IMG/VR virus record: IMGVR_UViG_3300009499_000148
Location: 1-64,000 of that record
DNA: 64,000 nt
DNA from: a virus
Direction: 5' to 3' (one strand)
Numbering within the stretch: position 1 is the first letter of the stretch; the number at the start of each line of letters is the position of its first letter. The notes beneath the pieces are model-generated. The model was not told the DNA's origin, did not search any database, and worked only from the letters and a program-made list of their open reading frames with translations. Shown piece by piece: positions 8,658-17,728 of this stretch. Position numbers and translations under genes: made by a program.

Positions 8658-11600
8658 ATTATTCTACCCTTGCTTAGACCCGCAGAGACAGCATTCGGTT
8701 GTGATGTTGCATGTGTCTGACCAGATGCTGGAATTGGACCTGCAGGAGCACCTGATGGTGTTGCAGGGAATCCGCCAGATTGTGTTTGCGTTGAGCTGCT
8801 TCCTCTTGGCACCGATACGACAGACGTCGCAGATACAATCGGTAGCGGTTCTATCGCAACGAAGAACTGCTGCAATGATATATCACCAAGCTCCCTACGG
8901 CGCGTCTGATTGAATCCCACAGCACCAGTTGATGAAATTCCACGCTCAAACGGCCGAAGCAGACTGGTCGTCAGCTGTGAGTTCATGAATGCACGCCCAG
9001 ACTGCGTAGATAACGTCAACTGTCTATCAATCTCAAAATCATCAGGGTCTATCGGTATCGTGAAGATACGCTCAAATAGCTTCGGAGACACGACCCTTGA
9101 CCTTCTGGCACCAGCACCGAACAAGATAGAATTAACACCGAACGTTTTAACGAACGTCAAGAGGTCCTCACCTATCTCGATGTTTATCGACTTACTTGCA
9201 TCTTCAAACACCTTTCCGAGTGAGTCTATCGTTGCTGTCGTGATTGAGTCGCCCGATATCCTCTGCAGAAGGTCATCGACGTCAGTGTTTGACCTTCGAA
9301 GCTCATCCAATGATACTTTTCTTCCGATAAAACGTGAAACGCGCGCCTCGATGAGCTTCTTAAAATCACCGAGCGTTTGCTGGTCGACGCGAACATCTGC
9401 AACATCATCATTCACGTAGAAGCCGTCCTCAGACAAATCTACGCCCGTCAATAATCTCAAATAAACACGTATGAGATAGCTCTTGATGTGATTTGATGCA
9501 AGCTGTGAGCGTTCAACATCACTTATAACGCCACGATAGCTAACATCTGTGGCAGTCGACGGGCCCTTCTCAATATTGAACTTTGTTCCATCTGCTGTGA
9601 GTGCCCTTGTCTGGATGGCTTCATTAACAAGCGTCTCAAACGTTCGTGTATCATTCTGTCTTACATCACCAAAATCAGATGCAGCGACGAATCGACCCGT
9701 TTGAAAAACGAAAGTCTGAGGCTTAAACACAACATCATCGAACAGAAGGTCTTTCATATACACATTGACGCGGATGACATCGCTTTGAAGCTTCTGTTTT
9801 TTTGCTAGCTCTGACAGGTCTTGACCTGCAAAGAATGAGCTATTCTGTGAGCGCAACGCATCAGAGAACCCAGCAGGAAGCCCAACTGATAACAGACGGA
9901 TGTTGTTCGCACCGGGTGATATGAACTTCGATGACCGCAACATTGAGAACAACGCAGAACGAACAGACGCAGGAATGACCGTGTCATCTATGAACGGAGA
10001 CGTCGACGTGTCTGACGCTGTCGTTGAACCGAACGCGGCAGCTGAACCTGCCGTGCGTGCAGCACGATGCTCTGCAAGCGTGTTCCTTGCTAACGCAACC
10101 TGTGCAGAGTCAAGCGCCGCTAGCTTTTCATTTGCATCTGATGACGCTAACACCTTCGCAAGCTGTGATGCATTTGGGCCACGCGGGTCAAAAAAACGTG
10201 CTACTGCTTCACCCTCCATCTTAACGCTGTTGCCGATTGCTAACAAAACGCTTGTTATCTTCTTAATCGTTGCGTCCTCTGCACCAAACCTCGTCTCCAT
10301 CGACGAAAAACGACTGACGATATCCTGAACACGTGCCTCACGGTCTTGGTGTGTTGTGCCAGTTAGCTGTATCAGGATATTCGGACCGCTTGAGCGATTT
10401 AGACCGGGTGATGGCAATAACCTACCCAACGCTTCCTTAAGAACGCCAACAAGCTCATCATCTCTTAGGACGCTGAACACCTTTCCACTTCTTCCAGCAA
10501 CCGTGTCTGCACCTCTGAATGTTGCGACAGGAAACATCTTAAAGAATGATGTGAAAAGCTCAACCACCATCAGGATTATCGTATGTGCGCCGATACCGTT
10601 CAGTCGTGTAGTTCCTGCGATGATATCAGAGAAATAATCTGGTGCAGTCGCAGATGATGCGCCCCCAGACACTGCATTTCTAGCAGCTCTATCTATAGAG
10701 CTGATAAAATCAATCATGTTTCTTAATATGAAAGCTGGGTCGGTGTCGCCAAGATTCGATAACTTATCAAAGATACGATACTCACTGATATCATCGTATA
10801 GCTCATTTCCGTGGTTATAGCTTAACGGTCTGTTCCCCGTTGCCTGTAGGTCAAGTAACCGAGCCGTCATCGCTGCACAGATGATGTCAAAACCGCTTGC
10901 CTGATTGACGGGAATCGTGTTATTCACAAGTCTGTTTGCGATTGTCAGAAGCCTCTCTACGTCATTTCCACGTTGTGCGACGCCGTATGCACTCAACGGA
11001 TTGTTATCAACGCTCTGTAGCACGTTGATGATTGCTGTAGTGATGTTTGTCGTTGGGTCAATCGGGTTTCCTGATGCATCTTTAGCGCCGCCAATCAGCT
11101 GTGTTGCCTGTGCCATTGAACGAAACAGGCCACGAGAAACACCCGGTCTGTGGTCAGCAGTCATACCTGCATGCATGATGTATAGAACAAGCATATGCTT
11201 AAGAAGCGGGTCATCTGCTGCTGCATGCAATAGCGCTGGCGTGAATGTGTCTCTCTTATCAGCAGGATGTAGGTCAGTGTAAAATGCCTCAGGACCAGGG
11301 CTTCTTGTTGATATCTCGTCAACCACAGAATGCATCAAGCGTAAGAAACGGTCAAGCAACGTCGCTGCATTCAGGCCCAGGCTGTCTGAATTGACTGCAT
11401 TGACATCAAGCGTCGCCTCAATGATGACTGCTAACGACTGTGTTGCCTGTCCGAACGCTGTTGCATAATTGTTAAGTGGTGTTGCATCAAGCTTCTTCGT
11501 TCCTTTCGTGATTGAATCAACGTAAAACTTCTGCCCAGGAATGACCTGGACAAGCGACCTTTTGATGAAATTGCTTTCAAATGGAAGCACGATTCGATTG

Positions 11601-12850
11601 GATGCTACATTTTGTGGAGCATTCAAAATAAGGCTAGCGATTGAATTCGGTTGGCCGCTCGGTGCATCAAAAATTGTCGCACCCGGCTCACCGATGATTC
11701 TATCAAAGATGTTTCTATCGATTTGCGTTCTGTCGATACCAAACGTTTGCTCTATCGTCGAACGAACTCTTGGTTCGCTTAGACCGGCTGAGATACGCAG
11801 TTCTTTGGAAAGGACAGCGAAAATCATTCGTATCCTTTCATCAAGATTAGAAAACTGTCTAATGCTATTGTTAAACAGCTCAACACTAGACCTATCAAGT
11901 ATTGAGGCGAGGTCAGCAGATGTTCTTGACGCTAACGTTGAAGCATCGAACGAGTTCAAGATTGATGGAGTTGTGTCATTCGGCTTTAATATCGTGAATG
12001 GGTCAAAATCTATCCTACGACGTGTGTCTGTCGTCTCAATAAGACTGGGTGAGTACGTCTTAATCATCACACGAAGGTCTTCAATCATCTGCGCAAGAAT
12101 CTTTGTGTCAGTGAATGAGTTGTAGCCCTGGTTCGTGAAACCAAGGACATTGACAATGACATCAAGCACTGGGTCAGTTGATATGATTCCGCGAGATGCA
12201 ACATCTGCTGTGATGAATGCAACGTTATTTTTGACTGAAAGTGCTCGACGTGCATCTGTGAGCTTTTGAACAAGCTCTTGTAAGAACTTGACCTCATCCT
12301 CAACATCTAGCTCTGATTGCGCCAGACGAGCCTCGAGTGTCTGTATCGTCTTTAGTGCATCAGGGTCTGCACGAAGTTCATTAATGAGGCGTGTGATGTT
12401 ATCTGCCCTTAGTTGTCGCCCTGACATTTGGATATCGAGCATTTCTCCAACAGGACCAGCACGACGTCGAGATGAATTTGCATTATCATCATCATACACA
12501 GGCTCAAAATTAAACTCTGCAACAATCTCGGGACGCTGTTCAGACATACCCATTGAGTCGACGGGATTGTAGTTGTCAATCGCAACATTCAGGTTCAACC
12601 TCGACTGTGGTGCATCAGGAAGAGGGTTGATGCTTTCCTGGTCAGGATAATCACCCATCGATACGCCGAGAGCCGCTGCAACAGACGCATTTCTTTCTGC
12701 AACGCCAGGCGTTGGTTGAACAGATACAGACACACCTGCAGAACCGGGTGTCGGTGATGGTGTAGCACGTCCTGTCGACGCGCCCGTAGATGGTGCAGGA
12801 CTGGGTGTGCTAGGGTCTGTTGCGACAGATAAGCTGCCTAAATTTATCAT
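8654..12850 (-). CDS. Giant virion structural protein, 1398 aa, function unknown
   Basis: The longest gene in the window. Both ends are low-complexity and Pro/Ser/Thr/Gly-rich (N-terminus with SPAPSTG and SPTPGSAG; C-terminus with QTQSGGFPATPSGAPAGP), flanking a long mainly helical centre with heptad-like Leu/Ile spacing. No transmembrane segment, protease or lysozyme motif was seen. It is coupled by ATGA overlaps to the genes on both sides (12847-12850 and 8654-8657), so the three are made together. It may be a baseplate scaffold or tape-like protein, but the position after the fibre genes argues against a classical tape measure. Function not recognised. Confidence 0.7.
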   Translation of the reverse strand: MINLGSLSVATDPSTPSPAPSTGASTGRATPSPTPGSAGVSVSVQPTPGVAERNASVAAALGVSMGDYPDQESINPLPDAPQSRLNLNVAIDNYNPVDSMGMSEQRPEIVAEFNFEPVYDDDNANSSRRRAGPVGEMLDIQMSGRQLRADNITRLINELRADPDALKTIQTLEARLAQSELDVEDEVKFLQELVQKLTDARRALSVKNNVAFITADVASRGIISTDPVLDVIVNVLGFTNQGYNSFTDTKILAQMIEDLRVMIKTYSPSLIETTDTRRRIDFDPFTILKPNDTTPSILNSFDASTLASRTSADLASILDRSSVELFNNSIRQFSNLDERIRMIFAVLSKELRISAGLSEPRVRSTIEQTFGIDRTQIDRNIFDRIIGEPGATIFDAPSGQPNSIASLILNAPQNVASNRIVLPFESNFIKRSLVQVIPGQKFYVDSITKGTKKLDATPLNNYATAFGQATQSLAVIIEATLDVNAVNSDSLGLNAATLLDRFLRLMHSVVDEISTRSPGPEAFYTDLHPADKRDTFTPALLHAAADDPLLKHMLVLYIMHAGMTADHRPGVSRGLFRSMAQATQLIGGAKDASGNPIDPTTNITTAIINVLQSVDNNPLSAYGVAQRGNDVERLLTIANRLVNNTIPVNQASGFDIICAAMTARLLDLQATGNRPLSYNHGNELYDDISEYRIFDKLSNLGDTDPAFILRNMIDFISSIDRAARNAVSGGASSATAPDYFSDIIAGTTRLNGIGAHTIILMVVELFTSFFKMFPVATFRGADTVAGRSGKVFSVLRDDELVGVLKEALGRLLPSPGLNRSSGPNILIQLTGTTHQDREARVQDIVSRFSSMETRFGAEDATIKKITSVLLAIGNSVKMEGEAVARFFDPRGPNASQLAKVLASSDANEKLAALDSAQVALARNTLAEHRAARTAGSAAAFGSTTASDTSTSPFIDDTVIPASVRSALFSMLRSSKFISPGANNIRLLSVGLPAGFSDALRSQNSSFFAGQDLSELAKKQKLQSDVIRVNVYMKDLLFDDVVFKPQTFVFQTGRFVAASDFGDVRQNDTRTFETLVNEAIQTRALTADGTKFNIEKGPSTATDVSYRGVISDVERSQLASNHIKSYLIRVYLRLLTGVDLSEDGFYVNDDVADVRVDQQTLGDFKKLIEARVSRFIGRKVSLDELRRSNTDVDDLLQRISGDSITTATIDSLGKVFEDASKSINIEIGEDLLTFVKTFGVNSILFGAGARRSRVVSPKLFERIFTIPIDPDDFEIDRQLTLSTQSGRAFMNSQLTTSLLRPFERGISSTGAVGFNQTRRRELGDISLQQFFVAIEPLPIVSATSVVSVPRGSSSTQTQSGGFPATPSGAPAGPIPASGQTHATSQPNAVSAGLSKGRII

Positions 12851-15330
12851 CTTGTTCCCGCTCTACCATCTGTGACGACGACAGAATTTGTTCTCAGCTC
12901 AGCGCCCCTTGAATAATCGTTCATAATGGGTATCACTCTATATGTAAGCTCACCAATGTCGTCAGGGCTGATATCATCGATGAACTCGAATGATTTACCT
13001 GTTGAGATTGAGTGCGTCTTTCCAATTATTGTTGAACGTCCAAGTAGCTCTTTTATAATGATGAAATGCTCAATCTGAGCAACATCACCCTCAACATTCC
13101 ACCTCACTGACATGTTTTTGCGATTCAATCTCGTCGCATGTGCATCGATAATCTTTGGAGCGAATGACGTCAATGAAACATCAATCTCCTGTGAGTTTCC
13201 TATGTTACCAAATGAAAAATCATCCTGCGGGTGGTTGCTTATAAGCGATTCACGAGAAACAAGCGTTCCCCTTGAGATTGCCAATGGGTGCCTGAACTTC
13301 GATGGTTTAAAGCTATATGCTTTACCCGTCGTCGGGTCTGTTGCATCTTTCTTTAAATCATCGAACATCGTCTCTGTGTCACGAAGCAACGTTGATATCA
13401 CATAGCGATACTTGTGGCCATCCTGTAACTGACTGACGCCAGTTTTTCTACCCAACACGGCGTCTGAGAACGTTGTCTCAGTGAATGTTCCGAATGTTTC
13501 CTCTGTGCCCGTCGTGACATCAATTCTCGAGACTGAGTGTGCTATCAATTTTTGTAACTTATCTCTCTCATTGGCTAGGTCACTATCATAGATGCCTTTA
13601 ACATCCTGCCTAGCCAACGCAGACTTCACTGCTCCTAGGCCCTCATCAGTGATTGCTGAACTGATATCAAAGACAACATCAAGATTGGCACCCGCTCGAA
13701 CTATCTGTAGGTTTGTCACAGATAGCTCAGCTGCACCAACGACCAGCGAAAAATACTGCTTAATTGCGTAAGCAGTAGACAACATGCTTAATCCGTCTCT
13801 ATAATAAAGCATGCATGTGTATTCATAGACATGACCGTCCTTAAGACCCGTATCATTAAAGAGTAGGTTACTCAGGCTTGGACCAACGAGCTTTATCGAC
13901 TCTTGACCATTAATCATCACACCATCATGTTCAAACTCTGTCAAATCACGACGAAGTATTGACACAGAGACGACATCTGATGGGATGCTTGAGACACTCA
14001 CTGCCAGACCACCATCGACGACACGTATGTCTATGCTAGCAGCATTTGAACGATTGCTTCTTGTTGAGCCCTGAAATTTGACGGGAAGAGAAACGACGCC
14101 AGAAAACTCAGAACACAGTATCCCTGTCGGCCCAACCGGAATGCATCTGTATATCAACGTGCTTGAGTTATTAACGATGTCAATGAACTTTGTCTGACCG
14201 TCTTTTCGTTTAAGAGGTATTTCTGCAACAAGCTCATACCTTGTGAGCGAAAGCGTTCCGTCAGGGCCAGCGATACGACGCCTGAAGATTCTCATTCTCG
14301 TTGCACGACCGTCAAGCTGCTCTATCTCAATTACATTCTTGCCATGAAACTGAAATGGCGACATGGCGACACGTGGTGCAACCACTGGTGTGTTCAAGAT
14401 TCTAATAAGATTAGAGTGTGGCACGCGCTTCGTGATTGTTTCAATCACAGACCCGAACACAGTCATCAAAGACATCTCAACATAAAAATCATCGAATCCA
14501 ACAACAGGAGGTATCACCAACGTTTGCACATTCAGCAGCTCTGTCATCTGAACATCGACTATGATTGGTACAAGCGTTGAATCAGAAAAATCATTATGTG
14601 CAGATGATGTATCGCTTGGATTCGACAGCAATGATGCCTCTATGATGTCTAGGCCGATACGTACGGGCGTATTTGGGCTGTTCGACGCAGTCTGCGAACG
14701 ACCAGTTGAACCGAGGCCAGCAAACGAGCTATGGGCGCCAGCAGGTGATGGTTGTGCTGTCGCGACTGTCGCTGGGTCGATTCCAAGGCTTAACAACGTG
14801 TGTGAAGCGTTCGTTGCTTGGCCAGAAGATGGTGATTGAGCACCGTTCTTTTCTGAAAGCAATGTTGGAAAATCGATGTTGCTCTGTTTCAGCTCAGCTA
14901 CAGACCTCAACTCAATGACGCGTTGTGTGCCGAGTATGGCCGTCGTGGATGACACTCCCGCCGCGATTTCAGGCACGACTGAATTATTAACGTTCGCAGT
15001 GATATCAGACCTAGCAGTGATTATAGTCGAAGACGATGCGTTTCGTCTTGCATCACGTCCGCGGGCTTCAACGAGCCTAATGTCGTCTATGAATGTGCTA
15101 TTATCATTTGAGTTTCTAATGGCGTCAAAAACATCAGGAGCCGGCACTGGAATTTCACGCTTAACAGATATCAACACGTAATTTGCTTCACGTCGTATCG
15201 CTTCTACTGTAGAGCAAAAATACCTGAACTCATAGATGAATGAACCATCATCGCGGGTGTCAAGCAATACAGCAAAATTATCATCAACCCTTAGCATCGG
15301 TGATGTTGCTGATTTTCGTGCTATTTTCAT
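12847..15330 (-). CDS. Virion structural protein with fibronectin-III-like repeats, 827 aa
   Basis: A long beta-rich protein. The N-terminal 70 residues form a small domain (FAVLLDTRDDGSFIYEFRYF), then a Ser/Ala-rich linker, then several strands typical of fibronectin type III folds (DVVSVSILRRDLTEFEHDG, GHVYEYTCMLYYRDG, HKYRYVISTLLRD, MSVRWNVEGDVAQIEHFI). The YxYxxxxxxRDG/RDT patterns recur, which suggests at least three tandem domains. It overlaps the start of the 1398-aa gene by four bases. Probably a tail-peripheral protein. The domain type is moderately supported, the role is inferred. Confidence 0.7.
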   Translation of the reverse strand: MKIARKSATSPMLRVDDNFAVLLDTRDDGSFIYEFRYFCSTVEAIRREANYVLISVKREIPVPAPDVFDAIRNSNDNSTFIDDIRLVEARGRDARRNASSSTIITARSDITANVNNSVVPEIAAGVSSTTAILGTQRVIELRSVAELKQSNIDFPTLLSEKNGAQSPSSGQATNASHTLLSLGIDPATVATAQPSPAGAHSSFAGLGSTGRSQTASNSPNTPVRIGLDIIEASLLSNPSDTSSAHNDFSDSTLVPIIVDVQMTELLNVQTLVIPPVVGFDDFYVEMSLMTVFGSVIETITKRVPHSNLIRILNTPVVAPRVAMSPFQFHGKNVIEIEQLDGRATRMRIFRRRIAGPDGTLSLTRYELVAEIPLKRKDGQTKFIDIVNNSSTLIYRCIPVGPTGILCSEFSGVVSLPVKFQGSTRSNRSNAASIDIRVVDGGLAVSVSSIPSDVVSVSILRRDLTEFEHDGVMINGQESIKLVGPSLSNLLFNDTGLKDGHVYEYTCMLYYRDGLSMLSTAYAIKQYFSLVVGAAELSVTNLQIVRAGANLDVVFDISSAITDEGLGAVKSALARQDVKGIYDSDLANERDKLQKLIAHSVSRIDVTTGTEETFGTFTETTFSDAVLGRKTGVSQLQDGHKYRYVISTLLRDTETMFDDLKKDATDPTTGKAYSFKPSKFRHPLAISRGTLVSRESLISNHPQDDFSFGNIGNSQEIDVSLTSFAPKIIDAHATRLNRKNMSVRWNVEGDVAQIEHFIIIKELLGRSTIIGKTHSISTGKSFEFIDDISPDDIGELTYRVIPIMNDYSRGAELRTNSVVVTDGRAGTR

Positions 15331-15355
15331 GTCTATATGCTAGATATGCAACCGC

Positions 15356-16270
15356 TCATTCATAGATGAGAACGAAAAGGTTCACGAACGTCTGTGCGCC
15401 CAATGAGTCAATGAACACCTTTCCGACAAAAAACACATGCTTTTCCGGAAAAGACGCATCATCGGTCGTCACAACGCCGTAATCGATGACATCAAGCTTC
15501 GTTAGGCTATCCTGCTTCAACTCAAACATCTGTGAAACGATGTTGCTGCGTATGCTTGTAGAACTAAACTCAATCGAACGCTCTTCTTTTCCAACCAATG
15601 AAGCCTTGAGCTGCTCATACGTCATAGATGTCTGCCTCTGCCCAATCACTGGATAGTTTCCCAAAGGTGCGCCACTAACATTGACGGGAGGCATGTATCT
15701 AAAATTTGGAAGATGCGAAAGTCTCTTATCCTGAAAGAGTGATTCGATGTGTTCGACTCGTGCTTGACTCACATCTCTTTTTCGAAATGGAGAAGAGTCA
15801 GTTATTGAAAAATTGATTACGTTCGTGTTTGTCGTAAACTCTGTGTCATCGTCGAACACCATATCATCGGTGCCAATCGCTCTAAGCTTCTGAAAATTAT
15901 CTATCGATGACGCCAACAACGACCCAGCAAGCGATGCAAATGCAGAGCCCGTGACCACAGAAAGATATACATCAGACGAACCAGACAACACCTTTCCATC
16001 CCTAACACCCAATGAGCTACCACGATACGGCATAAGCTTTCCTGAATCATCTGCCTCAAACGTGATTTGGTCCTGAGGCAATTCACATGCCTCAAGATAA
16101 ATTCTAGCAGATGCATCAGTTGAACCACTCACTGCATCACCCTGGTAGAATGTTTCAGCATCAGAGAATGACACAAACTCAATTCGCATCTTTCCTGTTG
16201 CTAACTGTCGCCTACCCTCCTGTGTGATTATCGTATCCATGATACGTGTCTTGTTGTCTAGTATGCCCAT
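15356..16270 (-). CDS. Virion structural protein, 304 aa
   Basis: Begins MGILDNKTRIMDTIITQEGRR and continues into FSDAETFY. It shares this N-terminal module with the 232-aa protein at 5206-5904. The remainder is mixed alpha/beta with no membrane segment. It lies between the repeat protein (16290-17693) and the 827-aa protein in an unbroken late operon. From memory, proteins opening with this pattern recur in structural clusters of large myoviruses, but their role is not defined. Likely a baseplate or fibre-linker component. Confidence 0.68.
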   Translation of the reverse strand: MGILDNKTRIMDTIITQEGRRQLATGKMRIEFVSFSDAETFYQGDAVSGSTDASARIYLEACELPQDQITFEADDSGKLMPYRGSSLGVRDGKVLSGSSDVYLSVVTGSAFASLAGSLLASSIDNFQKLRAIGTDDMVFDDDTEFTTNTNVINFSITDSSPFRKRDVSQARVEHIESLFQDKRLSHLPNFRYMPPVNVSGAPLGNYPVIGQRQTSMTYEQLKASLVGKEERSIEFSSTSIRSNIVSQMFELKQDSLTKLDVIDYGVVTTDDASFPEKHVFFVGKVFIDSLGAQTFVNLFVLIYE

Positions 16271-16289
16271 GCTTTATGTCTCCAAAGTA

Positions 16290-17693
16290 TCAAACTATAA
16301 TCTTAAACCCCTGACATATCGCAGAACCAGACACAGATGAATTTGATATAGAAACATTATACCAATCATTTGCAGGAATTATGATGCTTCCTGTTGAAAC
16401 CACATCACTCAAAAGCCCTGCACCAGTCAAAACAAGAATGATGTCACCGGTTGAAAAACGTCTCATTCTCAACGTTGTTGTGTCGCCCGAGAACTCACTG
16501 CCCATCATTGCTCGTCCAGATGAAAATGTCGCAGACGTGATATAGACGGCACCGATGATTGTCTCTATCGTTCCTGAGATGTTATTCGGTGATGGGATGA
16601 CGTTGTATGCCGTCTGTGCAGTCAGCGTTGCTGCAGTTGAGATTGTGATTGCTCCATTGCTAGCGCTAGAAACAGAAACGTTGTTTCCTGCAACGATGTA
16701 GGGTGTTCCATCAACGAGCCTCGTCAATGAACCAGACATACCGAGAGTAAACGATGCTGTCGTGGCACTGATTGGACCAGTGAACGTTGTTCCAGACACT
16801 GTGGCAATGATGCTATCTAGAAACCCGACGGTGACATTTGAGCCAGCGCCTCCATCTGTGATTGATATACCGGTGCTTGACGTAAGAACACGCTCATTTG
16901 CAAGCGATGATGTTGCACTGAGCACGACATAAGATGCAGTTGCATCAAAGACTGAACCAGCTGCGGTCGATGATATCGTTATCTGTCCATTCGACGCAGA
17001 TGCAACTGTTATGTTGGAGCCAGCTGTGATATATGACGTTCCATCAACAAGTCTCGTCAATGAGCCAGATATGCCTTGGATGAATGAACCAGTGCCAGCG
17101 ACACGAATGTTGCCAGAAAAAAGAGACCCTGTAAGCGTCGCAATGATGTTATCACGAAATCCTATGGTGATTGTGCTTCCAGCTCCACCATCTGTCAGTG
17201 ATATTCCCGTGCTTGATGTCAGAACACGTTCATTGGCGAGTGATGATGTTGCACTAAGAACGACGTATGATGCAGTTGCATCGAATGTGCTACCACCTCC
17301 CGTTGCAGTCGATGATATCGTTATCTGTCCATTCGATGATGACGATATCGTGATATTCGACCCAGCAACAAGATATGACGTTCCATTCGTCAGTCGAGTC
17401 AATGAGCCAGATATGCCCTGAACGAATGAACCAGTGCCTTGCACTTGGATGTTTCCGGCAAAGTATGATGTCGATGAACCTCCCGTTGATGTGAATGTTA
17501 TCTGTCCATTTGATGACGACACTATCGTCATGCCAGAACCAGCGACAAGATAGCTCAGCCCTGCGTTAGTTTGTTGTATCGAACCAAGAAGCTCACCACC
17601 AGACAGACCAGAGACACGTGTCCTGATGATGTTTCCCTTAAGGTCCTTTTTTAGGAGGAAGGGCGTCTTGTCGGCTTCATTCCTCTCAACCAC
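16290..17693 (-). CDS. Repeat-containing fibre-type structural protein, 467 aa
   Basis: After a 30-residue head (KKDLKGNIIRTRVSG) the protein consists of long repeats of about 111-114 residues. SGSLTRL recurs at residues 95, 209 and 320, each followed by YxxAGxNIT and SNGQITIS strands. Between them a block with DATASYVVLSATSSLANERV is duplicated exactly. A partial copy lies at residues 48-69. The C-terminal 110 residues are unique and may be the tip. Gly/Ser/Thr-rich parallel beta repeats of this kind are usual in trimeric phage fibres. The protein is probably a tail or neck fibre shaft. Copy number may vary between relatives through recombination. Confidence 0.72.
   Translation of the reverse strand: MVERNEADKTPFLLKKDLKGNIIRTRVSGLSGGELLGSIQQTNAGLSYLVAGSGMTIVSSSNGQITFTSTGGSSTSYFAGNIQVQGTGSFVQGISGSLTRLTNGTSYLVAGSNITISSSSNGQITISSTATGGGSTFDATASYVVLSATSSLANERVLTSSTGISLTDGGAGSTITIGFRDNIIATLTGSLFSGNIRVAGTGSFIQGISGSLTRLVDGTSYITAGSNITVASASNGQITISSTAAGSVFDATASYVVLSATSSLANERVLTSSTGISITDGGAGSNVTVGFLDSIIATVSGTTFTGPISATTASFTLGMSGSLTRLVDGTPYIVAGNNVSVSSASNGAITISTAATLTAQTAYNVIPSPNNISGTIETIIGAVYITSATFSSGRAMMGSEFSGDTTTLRMRRFSTGDIILVLTGAGLLSDVVSTGSIIIPANDWYNVSISNSSVSGSAICQGFKIIV
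16737..17411 (-). repeat. Two tandem in-frame repeat units (342 and 333 bp) inside the fibre gene
   Basis: Units 17070-17411 (residues 95-208) and 16737-17069 (residues 209-319) encode near-identical proteins. Much of the DNA is also the same, especially the block encoding SLANERVLTSSTGIS. A partial third unit follows from residue 320 and a partial unit precedes it. The high DNA identity indicates recent duplication or ongoing gene conversion. Confidence 0.75.
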
Positions 17694-17728
17694 AATCTGT
17701 CATAAATACGCCTATGAAAGACGTTCTC

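Noticed and set aside
11541-12125. A 194-codon plus-strand open frame inside the 1398-aa gene
   Set aside because: Opposite-strand shadow. The minus frame is continuous, coupled to both neighbours and has consistent protein-like composition.
16290-17693. Regular repeats that could suggest a CRISPR-like or regulatory array
   Set aside because: Repeat units are over 300 bases, in frame and coding (Gly/Ser/Thr beta repeats). There are no short repeats with unique spacers.
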